Assembly: GCA_950097605.1 (NCBI GenBank)
Contig: CATNEU010000022.1
Span: forward strand, 1 to 10,560
Reading direction: 5' to 3'
Length of the DNA: 10,560 nucleotides
Source: an uncultured Oscillospiraceae bacterium
GTDB taxonomy: Bacteria > Bacillota > Clostridia > Oscillospirales > Ruminococcaceae
Under the pieces are notes generated by a model, which did no database searches, was not told where the DNA came from, and saw only the letters and a list, made by a program, of their open reading frames with translations. Every line of letters starts with the position of its first letter. Position 1 is the first letter of the stretch. Positions 1 through 10,533 of the stretch are shown here, in pieces. Made by a program: the position numbers and the translations under genes.

Positions 1-607
<607 letters not shown>

Positions 608-609
<2 letters not shown>

Positions 610-619
610 GAAGAAGGGG
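608..619 (+). promoter_or_regulatory. Ribosome-binding site of rpoC
   Basis: A purine-rich AGGAAGAAGGGG stretch overlaps the rpoB stop codon and ends six bases before the TTG at 626. It supports the TTG as the true rpoC start and suggests that rpoC is translated closely after rpoB on a shared mRNA. Confidence 0.75.
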
Positions 620-625
620 TCGTAA

Positions 626-4216
<3,591 letters not shown>

Positions 4217-4252
4217 CAGCCGGTATGCGGCTGCAAATGGACCGCAGTATAG

Positions 4253-4289
4253 AAAAAAGCCCGCAGACGGCGCGTCTGCGGGCTTTTTT
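4253..4289 (+). terminator. Intrinsic terminator of the rpoBC operon
   Basis: An 11-bp perfect GC-rich stem (4259-4269 with 4273-4283, loop GCG) is followed by six T (4284-4289) and preceded by six A (4253-4258). It lies 36 nt after the rpoC stop. Because the stem is flanked by A6 and T6 it should work in both directions and could back up termination of the convergent gene. Confidence 0.93.
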
Positions 4290-4317
4290 GGCCGGATGCT
4301 TTGCGTGGCGGGCATCT

Positions 4318-4365
4318 AAAAAGCAAAAGGCCGGAGGCCTCCCGAACAGGAGGCCTCCGGCCTTT
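4318..4365 (-). terminator. Intrinsic terminator of the GH3 glycosidase gene
   Basis: A perfect 17-bp inverted repeat (4326-4342 with 4349-4365, six-base loop) begins 19 nt beyond the stop codon of the minus-strand gene. Read on the minus strand the stem is followed by TTTTGCTTTTT (4328 down to 4318), a U-tract interrupted by GC. Orientation and position assign it to the glycosidase gene. Confidence 0.88.
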
Positions 4366-4384
4366 ATGATGAGGGATCACAAAG

Positions 4385-7300
4385 CTATTGGATGGTAACG
4401 GTGAATACCTCGGAAACGTTGCCCAGCATGTCGACCGCCTTGACGGTGTGGGTGCCTTTTGCTTTGAGCTTCACAAAGTTCGCCCTTGCAGTCGGCTCTC
4501 CGTCGCCAATGATAAACTGTGCGGGTTTGCTGGTTTTGACCGTCACGTTCTGCGTCACGGTCGCGCCGTTTTCTACTGCCTTGTTGGTGCCTTCTATGAC
4601 GGCGCTGAGAACCGGCGCGGTCTTGTCGATGTTGGCCTTATAGACGCCGCCGTAGTTGCCGGCGATGTCATAGATAGAAACGACACAGCTTTCGGTAACG
4701 GTGTACGCCGTACCGGTCGCCACGGTTACGCCGTCCACTACAAAGTCGACGGTCTCGCTTGCCGTGATGGTGATATCCTCGCCGGTGGGTTTGCCGGAAG
4801 CAACGGTTGCGGTGAAGGTGGGCTTGGTGCGGTCGATCTCGAAGGATACCTCGGTCTCGTTGCCCGCCATATCGGTGGCTTTAACGGTATACTTGCCTTC
4901 CTCCGTGATCCGCAGTCCGTATGCATAGTCTTCCGCTTCCACGCCGTTGACCGTGAAGATCACCTTGGAATCCGAACGGATCGAAAGGTTGTTTCTCGTG
5001 ATGCCCTCGGGAACGCCCGTGAGAACCGGCGCTTCCTTGAGGATGGTTACACGGTAGAACGCCGTGTAGTTACCGGCCTTGTCAATCGCACGGATGTTGT
5101 AGACGCCCGATTCGCTCAGGGTCAGCTCGGTGCCTTCCGCAATCACTTCGGTGCCGTTGTAGAAGGTGGATTCCTCGTTGACTGTGAAGGTGACGTCCTG
5201 GTTGGTAATGCCGTAGTGCTCGACGGTTGCACGGAGCACCGGAGCGGTGCGGTCGATCACAACGGTATAGATGCCGCTCTTGCTGCCGTCGGTCCCGAAC
5301 GCCTGGATGCGGTAAGCACCCTCGTCGCGCAGCGAGAGCTGCTTGGAAACCCGCTCAACCTTCACGCCGTTGACAAAGAAGTTCACGTCTCTGTCGGCGG
5401 TGATGGTGGTGGCATATCGGGTAGCGCCGCCCTCCGGCAGGCCGGTGAGTGCCACAGTGTCGGTGTTGGTGGTGATGCCATGGCCGAATGCATAGGCGAT
5501 TTCATCCGTGTAGTTGCCGTTTGCATCCGTTGCAGGGGCGTCCACAGGCAGTTTGCCGACGGTCGGCTTATAGCCGAAGATTGCGTCGATGCCGGCCGGG
5601 ATGTTCGGACCGAACGCGGATTCCGGCATGATGTTTTCGCCGTCCGCATCCGTCGGGTCCATACCCTTGTAGCCATAAACCGCCACATAGGCCTGCGCGT
5701 CGCGCTGGTTGGCCGCGTCGTACGGCTGGCCAATACCCATCAGCGCGCAGGGCGTGCCGATTTCGTTGCAATACTGTGTAACGGCGCGCGGTCCGGCCGT
5801 GACCCAGTGGGTGGGCTTGAGGTGGCTGAGCGCGGTCATTTCGGTAATCATAACCACATAATCCGCACTGTCGAGCTTCGCCTTCAGTGCAGGCGTAACG
5901 CTGGTGTTGTTGGTGTACACATAGGTGTCCACTTGGATATCCTGCGGGAGAACGCCTTCCGCCTGCAGGCGTCTGAGGCCATACTGCATGCCCGGGATTT
6001 CGTTGTCGTATGCGCCGATAACCAGCACGTTGTCGCCGGAGACCGGTTTATACGGCAGCAGGTTGTTTTCATTCTTGATGACGGTGGCGCCTTCAAAGGC
6101 GATTTCGCGCTCGAGCTCGCGGTGCTCTTTGCTGCCGACGATCTGCTGCGCGTTTTCAATCTTCTCTTCGACGGTACGGGTATCGTTCGCGATGTCCATA
6201 ATACCGCGGTCGATCTTCATTTTGACGATGCGCTCGCAGGATTCCGTGATCTTCTCCTCGGAAATTTCGCCGCTTCTGACAGCCGCGCTGACTTCCCTGA
6301 CGATCGCGTCGAGTTTTGCAACGTGCGACTGCTCGGTCATGAAGGTCGGCTTCACGGCCATATCCACGCCGGCGTTGAAGGCGAGCTTGACAGCTTCGAT
6401 TTCGCCGAAGTGCTCGGTGATGCCCTGCATGGTCATCGAGTCGGTGACAATAACGCCCTCGAAGCCCATATCCTGGCGCAGCACGCCTTCAAGGATCTCT
6501 CTCGAGAGGGTGGCCGGCGGTTTCACCTGGCTGCCGTCCTTTTTGGAGGTAAAGGTCTCGGTGACGATCTGCGGATACTGGATGTGCGCGGTCATAATCA
6601 TGTCGATGCCCGCGTCGATAGCGGCCTGGAACGGCAGAAGTTCCACTTTTTTGAGTTCATCATAGGATTTGTCAACCGACGGCATACCGTAGTGCGAGTC
6701 GGTCACGGTGTCGCCATGTCCCGGGAAGTGTTTCGCGGTCGCGGACACATGCTGGGACTGGATGCCCTGCATCATCGGTACGCCGAGCTCTGCAACCAGC
6801 TCCGGACGGCTCGAGATCGAGCGCAGGTTGATAACCGGGTTGGACGGGTTGCAGGTGGTGTCGAGCACCGGCGCGTAGTTGACGTTGATGCCCACGGAGG
6901 CAAGCTCGCTGCCGAGGATGGTGCCTGTTGTATAGGCGTTTTCGGTGCTGCGGGTCGCGCCGAGCGCCATATTGCCCGGCATACCGGTGCCGCTGCCGAG
7001 ACGGTAGACGATGCCGCCTTCCTGGTCGGCCGCGATCATCAGAGGCAGGTTGCCGTCTTCGAGCGCAGCTTTCTGCAATGCATCGGTCAGGCGAACGGTC
7101 TGCTCGGTGGCCACGATATTTTCCGCAAAGAGAATGACGCCGCCGAGGTCGTAGTTCTGGATAACCGCCTTGACTTCGTCGTTCATGACCTGGAACGCGC
7201 CCGACGCGCCGCCGGAATTCCAGGAACGGAAGTCCATGATGATTTTCTGGCCGATCTTCTGCTCAACGGTCCAGTCCTTCACGATCTGCTTCGCCTTTGC

Positions 7301-9262
7301 AGCGGAGTTGATCTCGGTTTCCAGGCCGAAGCCGAAGGGGTATTTGATCTGATCGGTATAGGCGTTGTTTTCAACAACCGGGACGTCTACGGGGAGCTTG
7401 CCGGTTGCCGCGGCATAGCCGAAAATGATGTCGATGCCGCCCGGGATGTTCGGGCCAAACGCCTTCTGCGGAGCGATCGAGCCGTCCGACTCGGTCGGGT
7501 CCATGCCCTTGTAGCCATAGGTTGCCACATAGGCCTTGCAGTCGTCAAATACGGACACGTCGTAGGGCTGTCCAACGCTCATAAGCACACAGGGGGTGCC
7601 GATCTCGTTGCAGTATGCCGTAACGGCTTTCGGCGCCGCTGTGACCCAATGTGTGGGCTTCAGGTGGCTGACAGAAGTCATTTCGGTGTCCATGACCACA
7701 TAGTCCGCCGCGTCGATTTTTGCTTTGAGTTCATCGTTCACAGCGGTCTGGCTGGTGTATACATAGGTGTCGAACGTGACGCTCTTGGGAACCAATCCTT
7801 CGGCCTGCAGGCGGGTCAAACCATATTGCATGCCTGGGATTTCATTGCTGTAAGCGGCGATGAACAAAACCTTTTCGCCGTCTTTGGGCTGCAGCGGCAA
7901 CACGCCGCCTTCGTTTTTAACGACGGTGGTCGCTTTATAGGACGCTTCGCGCTCGATCGCGCGGTGCGCTTCGCAGCCGACAACCGCTTCCGCGTTGGCA
8001 ACCTTGTCGTCAACGGGGGTTTGATCGTCCGCAAGGTCCATAACGCCGCGGTCGATTTTCAGCTTGATGATCCGCTCCGCGGATTCGGTGATTTGATCCT
8101 CGGAGATCTCGCCCGCACGGACCGCGTCGCACACAGAGGTGACAATCGCGTCCAGCTTGGGGACCTGGGAGTTTCTCTGCACGGTGGTGGGCATCAACGC
8201 AATGTCCACGCCCGCGTTGAAGGCGATTTTCACGGCGTCGATTTCGCCGAAGTGCTGGGTAATGGCCTGCATTTCCATCGCATCGGTTACGATGACGCCT
8301 TCATAGCCCATGTCGCCGCGCAGGATATCGGTGAGGATTTCCTTCGAGAGCGTTGCGGGCGGATGAATTTCCGAGCCGTCCTTTTTCGAGATAAACGTTT
8401 CGGTGACGACCTGCGGGAAGGCAATATGCGCGGTCATAATCATGTCGATACCGCCGTCGATTGCCGCCTGGAACGGGGCCAGCTCGGTTTGTTTGAGCTC
8501 GTCGTAGGATTTGTCAACCGCGGGCAAACCCACATGGGAGTCGGTGGAGGTGTCGCCATGGCCCGGGAAGTGCTTGGCGGCCGCTGAGACGTTCTGGTCT
8601 TGAATACCCTTTACAATCTGGGTGCCGATTTCAGAAACCAGTTCCGGCTTGCTGCCGATCGAGCGCAGGTTGATGACCGGGTTGGACGGGTTGCAGTTGA
8701 CATCGAGCGACGGGGCAAAGTTGACGTTGATGCCAACGGATTTCAGCTCTGCGCCGAACACGCCGCCGACGTCATAGGCGAGCTGCGGGTCGCGCGCGGC
8801 GCCGAGCGCCATATTGCCGGGCATGGCCGTGCCGCTGCCGAGACGGTAGACGATGCCGCCCTCCTGGTCGGTGGCGATCAGAAGCGGAGGGATACCGGCT
8901 TCTTTGGCCGCCTTTTGCAGGCCGTCGGTCAGTCTTGTGGTCTGCTCGGTTTCCACGATATTTTCCGCGAAAAGAATCACGCCGCCAAGCTCATAATCCT
9001 GAATGACCTTGCCGACTTCATCGTTCATAATTTTGAAAGCGCCGCTCGGGGAGCCGTCCTCGGGATACCAGGAGCGGAAGGCCATCATGATTTTTTGGCC
9101 GACCTTTTGCTCCAGCGTCATGTTGCTGACGATTTCCTTGGCCTGCTGGGCCGAATTCTGTTCCGTATCGGCCACCGCAGTGGGTACGACAAACGCAGAG
9201 CACAGCATTGAGGTTGCAAGCAGCGTGCTGAGGCATTTCTTTGCAGCTTTTGTGAATCTCAT
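4385..9262 (-). CDS. Secreted double-headed GH3 beta-N-acetylhexosaminidase (NagZ/YbbD-like) with five Ig-like repeats
   Basis: This 1625-residue protein has a Sec signal peptide (1-31), GH3 unit A (about 37-651), GH3 unit B (about 652-1266) and five Ig-like repeats (1267-1625). Each unit matches the full length of Bacillus NagZ/YbbD (about 640 residues): a TIM-barrel catalytic domain followed by an alpha/beta domain. Unit A shows DQEGG at 132-136, KHFPGHGD at 230-237, the Asp241-x-His243 dyad and nucleophile Asp327 in VIVTD. Unit B has the same at 746, 844-851, Asp855-x-His857 and Asp941, all exactly 614 residues later. The KHFPGHG...DSH signature is typical of GH3 enzymes that release terminal GlcNAc from muropeptides or chito-oligosaccharides; some act as phosphorylases. 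Both units appear catalytically intact. No LPXTG, SLH or dockerin motif is visible, so the protein is probably released or held by its Ig-like tail. AGGAGG (9268-9273) supports the ATG start. Exact substrate is inferred. Confidence 0.95.
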   Translation of the reverse strand: MRFTKAAKKCLSTLLATSMLCSAFVVPTAVADTEQNSAQQAKEIVSNMTLEQKVGQKIMMAFRSWYPEDGSPSGAFKIMNDEVGKVIQDYELGGVILFAENIVETEQTTRLTDGLQKAAKEAGIPPLLIATDQEGGIVYRLGSGTAMPGNMALGAARDPQLAYDVGGVFGAELKSVGINVNFAPSLDVNCNPSNPVINLRSIGSKPELVSEIGTQIVKGIQDQNVSAAAKHFPGHGDTSTDSHVGLPAVDKSYDELKQTELAPFQAAIDGGIDMIMTAHIAFPQVVTETFISKKDGSEIHPPATLSKEILTDILRGDMGYEGVIVTDAMEMQAITQHFGEIDAVKIAFNAGVDIALMPTTVQRNSQVPKLDAIVTSVCDAVRAGEISEDQITESAERIIKLKIDRGVMDLADDQTPVDDKVANAEAVVGCEAHRAIEREASYKATTVVKNEGGVLPLQPKDGEKVLFIAAYSNEIPGMQYGLTRLQAEGLVPKSVTFDTYVYTSQTAVNDELKAKIDAADYVVMDTEMTSVSHLKPTHWVTAAPKAVTAYCNEIGTPCVLMSVGQPYDVSVFDDCKAYVATYGYKGMDPTESDGSIAPQKAFGPNIPGGIDIIFGYAAATGKLPVDVPVVENNAYTDQIKYPFGFGLETEINSAAKAKQIVKDWTVEQKIGQKIIMDFRSWNSGGASGAFQVMNDEVKAVIQNYDLGGVILFAENIVATEQTVRLTDALQKAALEDGNLPLMIAADQEGGIVYRLGSGTGMPGNMALGATRSTENAYTTGTILGSELASVGINVNYAPVLDTTCNPSNPVINLRSISSRPELVAELGVPMMQGIQSQHVSATAKHFPGHGDTVTDSHYGMPSVDKSYDELKKVELLPFQAAIDAGIDMIMTAHIQYPQIVTETFTSKKDGSQVKPPATLSREILEGVLRQDMGFEGVIVTDSMTMQGITEHFGEIEAVKLAFNAGVDMAVKPTFMTEQSHVAKLDAIVREVSAAVRSGEISEEKITESCERIVKMKIDRGIMDIANDTRTVEEKIENAQQIVGSKEHRELEREIAFEGATVIKNENNLLPYKPVSGDNVLVIGAYDNEIPGMQYGLRRLQAEGVLPQDIQVDTYVYTNNTSVTPALKAKLDSADYVVMITEMTALSHLKPTHWVTAGPRAVTQYCNEIGTPCALMGIGQPYDAANQRDAQAYVAVYGYKGMDPTDADGENIMPESAFGPNIPAGIDAIFGYKPTVGKLPVDAPATDANGNYTDEIAYAFGHGITTNTDTVALTGLPEGGATRYATTITADRDVNFFVNGVKVERVSKQLSLRDEGAYRIQAFGTDGSKSGIYTVVIDRTAPVLRATVEHYGITNQDVTFTVNEESTFYNGTEVIAEGTELTLSESGVYNIRAIDKAGNYTAFYRVTILKEAPVLTGVPEGITRNNLSIRSDSKVIFTVNGVEAEDYAYGLRITEEGKYTVKATDMAGNETEVSFEIDRTKPTFTATVASGKPTGEDITITASETVDFVVDGVTVATGTAYTVTESCVVSIYDIAGNYGGVYKANIDKTAPVLSAVIEGTNKAVENGATVTQNVTVKTSKPAQFIIGDGEPTARANFVKLKAKGTHTVKAVDMLGNVSEVFTVTIQ
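4388..5464 (-). repeat. Five C-terminal Ig-like repeats (residues 1267-1625)
   Basis: About 70-residue beta-rich repeats begin near residues 1267, 1338, 1410, 1478 and 1547. Their boundaries are marked by recurring DRTAPVL-like starts and D-x-x-GN turns (IDKAGN 1393-1398, TDMAGN 1463-1468, YDIAGN 1531-1536, VDMLGN 1610-1615; the first repeat has a diverged TDGS). The pattern is typical of bacterial Ig-like modules in extracellular enzymes, which act as spacers or bind wall or carbohydrate. The final strand ends at the stop codon with no anchor motif. Confidence 0.8.
5465..7309 (-). repeat. Tandem GH3 unit B (residues about 652-1266)
   Basis: This is the second copy, beginning again at a KAKQIVKDWTVEQKIGQKI-type N-terminus directly after the C-terminal domain of unit A, with almost no linker. 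It retains Asp855/His857 and Asp941. Divergent stretches (for example 967-984 against the matching part of unit A) may reflect different substrate preference. Confidence 0.93.
7310..9154 (-). repeat. Tandem GH3 unit A (residues about 37-651)
   Basis: This is the first of two consecutive in-frame copies of a complete NagZ-like enzyme. Alignment by eye with unit B needs only one 2-residue gap, near residues 66-72. In residues 121-200 against 735-814, 58 of 80 positions are identical by hand count. The catalytic Asp241/His243 and Asp327 are present. Confidence 0.93.
9170..9262 (-). other. Signal peptide of the GH3 protein
   Basis: Residues 1-31 have a basic N-region (Arg2, Lys5, Lys8, Lys9), a hydrophobic core (about 11-27) and a likely signal peptidase I site after Ala-Val-Ala (29-31), before Asp32. 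This predicts Sec export. Cys21 is not in a lipobox: the preceding residues are Ser-Met-Leu and the hydrophobic core continues past it. Confidence 0.85.
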
Positions 9263-9267
9263 AATAT

Positions 9268-9273
9268 CCTCCT
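9268..9273 (-). promoter_or_regulatory. Ribosome-binding site of the GH3 gene
   Basis: AGGAGG on the minus strand lies five bases before the ATG at 9262-9260, and fixes this as the start. No in-frame upstream candidate with a better site was seen. Confidence 0.9.
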
Positions 9274-9279
9274 TCGTTC

Positions 9280-9305
9280 GGCCGCTGCGTAGGAGGCCGC
9301 GGCCT
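9280..9305 (-). promoter_or_regulatory. GC-rich inverted repeats in the GH3 5' leader
   Basis: GGCCGC (9280-9285) can pair with GCGGCC (9299-9304). The 12-bp palindrome AGGCCGCGGCCT (9294-9305) overlaps it. Both lie just upstream of the ribosome-binding site and could form a leader hairpin or protein-binding site. Function is unknown and the match could be a by-product of high GC. Confidence 0.3.
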
Positions 9306-9887
9306 TAATCCTTGCTGGTTGGGAGTCATATGAATTTCCGCTTCCGTCCAATCGGTTCGTTTTTTGTTTTGCAGCGCGGGTACGCCGGCTGGTTGTTGCC
9401 GTGTCGGCGGGCGACGTCCTGTGCGGGATTCGCGTAGCGTTTGTTATGTACGTGGCGTCAGAGTACGGTCGCAGTATAGGAGGCCTGCGCCTGCGCTATC
9501 TTCCCGGTATCCATCCGGTGCGGGATGACAAAACATCAAACAAATAAAAAGTTTCCAGATGTGGAATCGGCCCTCCTTTCTTTTTTTAGAAAACCAGCAG
9601 AGGGGGTATTGGTAAAAATGCACCCCATGGATTTTCGGTTTTTATGCAAAGATTCTGGAACTTTGTGCCGGTATGGGCCTGTTTTTCCCTTGCTTTTTGG
9701 ATCTGCATCAGCCATTACAGCCCATATGCCCAAAACAGGAAGGCGCCGGCCTGTCCTGCTTGGTTGCAGCACACCGGGCACCGGTACAGAAGGGACTTCC
9801 ATATGAATACTATCGCCATTGTATCACGCGCTTTCGGAAAAATATAGGGAAATTTTAAACAAAATATTATGAAAACTGTATGCTATA

Positions 9888-9913
9888 TTGAATAAATATC
9901 AAGTCATATTCAA
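9888..9913. repeat. Inverted repeat TTGAATA-N12-TATTCAA
   Basis: Two perfect 7-bp arms (9888-9894 and 9907-9913) are separated by 12 AT-rich bases. The spacing resembles an operator for a dimeric regulator or a weak stem-loop. A TACAAT (9920-9925) lies just downstream but lacks a clear -35 partner. Function is unknown. Confidence 0.35.
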
Positions 9914-9955
9914 AAAAGGTACAATGTTTCAAAAAAAGGTTTTGACAAGAAAGCG

Positions 9956-10037
9956 TGGAAAATCGGTCCATATCTTTGTGGAACCGGTTTGAAAGCTTCC
10001 AGCCGCTTCAGGATAAAAGTGCGATAAAAACGCGGCT
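9956..10037. other. Two adjacent stem-loops in the AT-rich spacer
   Basis: Stem 1 pairs 9960-9970 with 9979-9990 (11 pairs, one U-G, one bulged A, eight-base loop), with an outer TGGA/TCCA pairing (9956-9959 with 9998-10001). Stem 2 pairs AGCCGC (10001-10006) with GCGGCT (10032-10037), followed by TTT. A TTGACA occurs at 9942-9947 but has no -10 at a fitting distance. The pair could be part of a structured RNA; the strand is uncertain. Confidence 0.35.
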
Positions 10038-10084
10038 TTTCGGACCGCAGCGCATATAGGACTCTGCATGGGATTGGGAAAAAT

Positions 10085-10104
10085 CCATAAATGGAGTTTT
10101 ATGG
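10085..10104. repeat. Small perfect hairpin
   Basis: CCATAAA (10085-10091) and TTTATGG (10098-10104) form a 7-bp perfect stem with a six-base loop. The CCAT arm could alternatively pair with ATGG just upstream (near 10068), giving a competing fold. Significance is unproven. Confidence 0.25.
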
Positions 10105-10336
10105 TGATCTCTGCACTTCCGGTTCACAGAGGAATGGGTTTGCTTTTGTAAATACATACTGCAAATCAGAAGAAACCGGTCATGGAACAGATGGAATCAG
10201 CAAAACGCGCAAGAGCGGAACACGATGCGTTTTTCTTTTCCTTATAATTAAGAAGCTGCGCAGAAATGGAGACCCGCGTCCGGTACCATAGAAAACCAGC
10301 GGAATCCACCCAAATCGGCGGGGGAGGCGATTAATT

Positions 10337-10394
10337 GCCGTAAAACTGCGCAAAATAGTGAATATGCTGCTGCACAGGCAGAATACGGCTTTTT
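10337..10394 (+). terminator. Terminator-like stem followed by T5, upstream of the rpsL promoter
   Basis: GCCGTA (10337-10342) pairs with TACGGC (10384-10389), and CTGC (10346-10349) with GCAG (10378-10381), enclosing a 28-base apical region. TTTTT (10390-10394) follows directly. The shape is that of a long, interrupted intrinsic terminator or the closing stem of a structured RNA on the + strand. No protein gene upstream needs it, so it hints at an unrecognised transcript. Confidence 0.4.
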
Positions 10395-10423
10395 ATTAGG
10401 CAAAAATCACAAGCGGATAACAG

Positions 10424-10453
10424 TTGACAAACACCCCTCGTTAATGGTAAAAT
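10424..10453 (+). promoter_or_regulatory. Sigma-A-type promoter of rpsL (str operon)
   Basis: A perfect TTGACA (10424-10429) is followed after 18 bases by TAAAAT (10448-10453), one mismatch from consensus, in an AT-rich setting. Transcription would start near 10460, giving a leader of about 74 nt. A strong dedicated promoter fits a ribosomal-protein operon cut off from rpoBC. Confidence 0.85.
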
Positions 10454-10476
10454 TTTAACTTGTGAAATGCTGTTTG

Positions 10477-10494
10477 CAGGGGGATTTCCCCCTG
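10477..10494 (+). promoter_or_regulatory. Hairpin in the rpsL 5' leader
   Basis: CAGGGGG (10477-10483) and CCCCCTG (10488-10494) form a perfect 7-bp GC-rich stem with an ATTT loop, about 17 nt after the expected transcription start. No T-run follows directly, so it is not a standard terminator. It may protect the mRNA 5' end or act in control of S12 synthesis; this is inference. Confidence 0.5.
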
Positions 10495-10521
10495 TTAAAC
10501 ATAAATTTTATTTTGTGCGCG

Positions 10522-10529
10522 AGGAGGTG
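10522..10529 (+). promoter_or_regulatory. Ribosome-binding site of rpsL
   Basis: AGGAGGTG is a near-perfect complement to the 16S rRNA 3' end and stands four bases before the ATG at 10534, so it marks the rpsL start and predicts strong translation. Confidence 0.9.
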
Positions 10530-10533
10530 CGAT

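Larger units (their letters stand above)
9274..10423. other. Long spacer without a convincing protein gene
   Basis: The region between the divergent GH3 gene and the rpsL promoter has only short reading frames (up to about 93 codons, overlapping on both strands). None has a good ribosome-binding site or a recognisable protein family. The first part (to about 9520) is GC-rich like the neighbouring genes; from about 9840 it is clearly AT-rich. It must contain the GH3 promoter, but no good -35/-10 pair was found on the minus strand; the best is TTGGAC (9351-9346) with TATGAC (9330-9325), at a poor 15-nt spacing. Several inverted repeats are listed separately. It may hold an unannotated RNA or decayed DNA. 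Confidence 0.7.

Noticed and set aside
4388..8587. A 1399-codon open frame on the + strand.
   Set aside because: It is antisense to the GH3 gene, has no credible family pattern, and arises from codon use in GC-rich DNA. The minus-strand gene has a signal peptide, enzyme motifs, ribosome-binding site and terminator.
9200..9211. Cys21 in the GH3 signal peptide as a possible lipoprotein cysteine.
   Set aside because: The preceding Ser-Met-Leu does not fit a lipobox, and a better signal peptidase I site follows at Ala31.
4243..9479. CGCAGTATAG occurs at 4243-4252 and 9470-9479, flanking the GH3 gene like a target-site duplication.
   Set aside because: A 10-bp match between two spacers of this size is plausible by chance, and no transposase, integrase or terminal inverted repeats accompany it.
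9525..9806. Overlapping open frames of about 90 codons on both strands.
   Set aside because: Neither shows a known family, a good ribosome-binding site or coding-like composition; they exclude each other and are likely chance.
10243..10248. A perfect TATAAT in the spacer, as a promoter.
   Set aside because: No acceptable -35 hexamer at 16-18 bases upstream, so it is not called as a promoter, though it remains a possible start for a transcript ending near 10394.
10091..10291. A 66-codon + strand open frame in the spacer.
   Set aside because: The start lies inside a hairpin, the upstream purine stretch is too distant, and the composition is not protein-like. A small gene cannot be fully excluded.
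9587..10300. TAGAAAACCAGC is repeated at 9587-9598 and 10289-10300.
   Set aside because: Only two 12-bp copies without regular spacing or further flanking similarity; not a CRISPR array or mobile element.
10412..10422. AGCGGATAACA just before the rpsL -35 box resembles part of the E. coli lac operator.
   Set aside because: It is a half-site-sized match without symmetry or a LacI-type gene nearby, and such control of rpsL is implausible.
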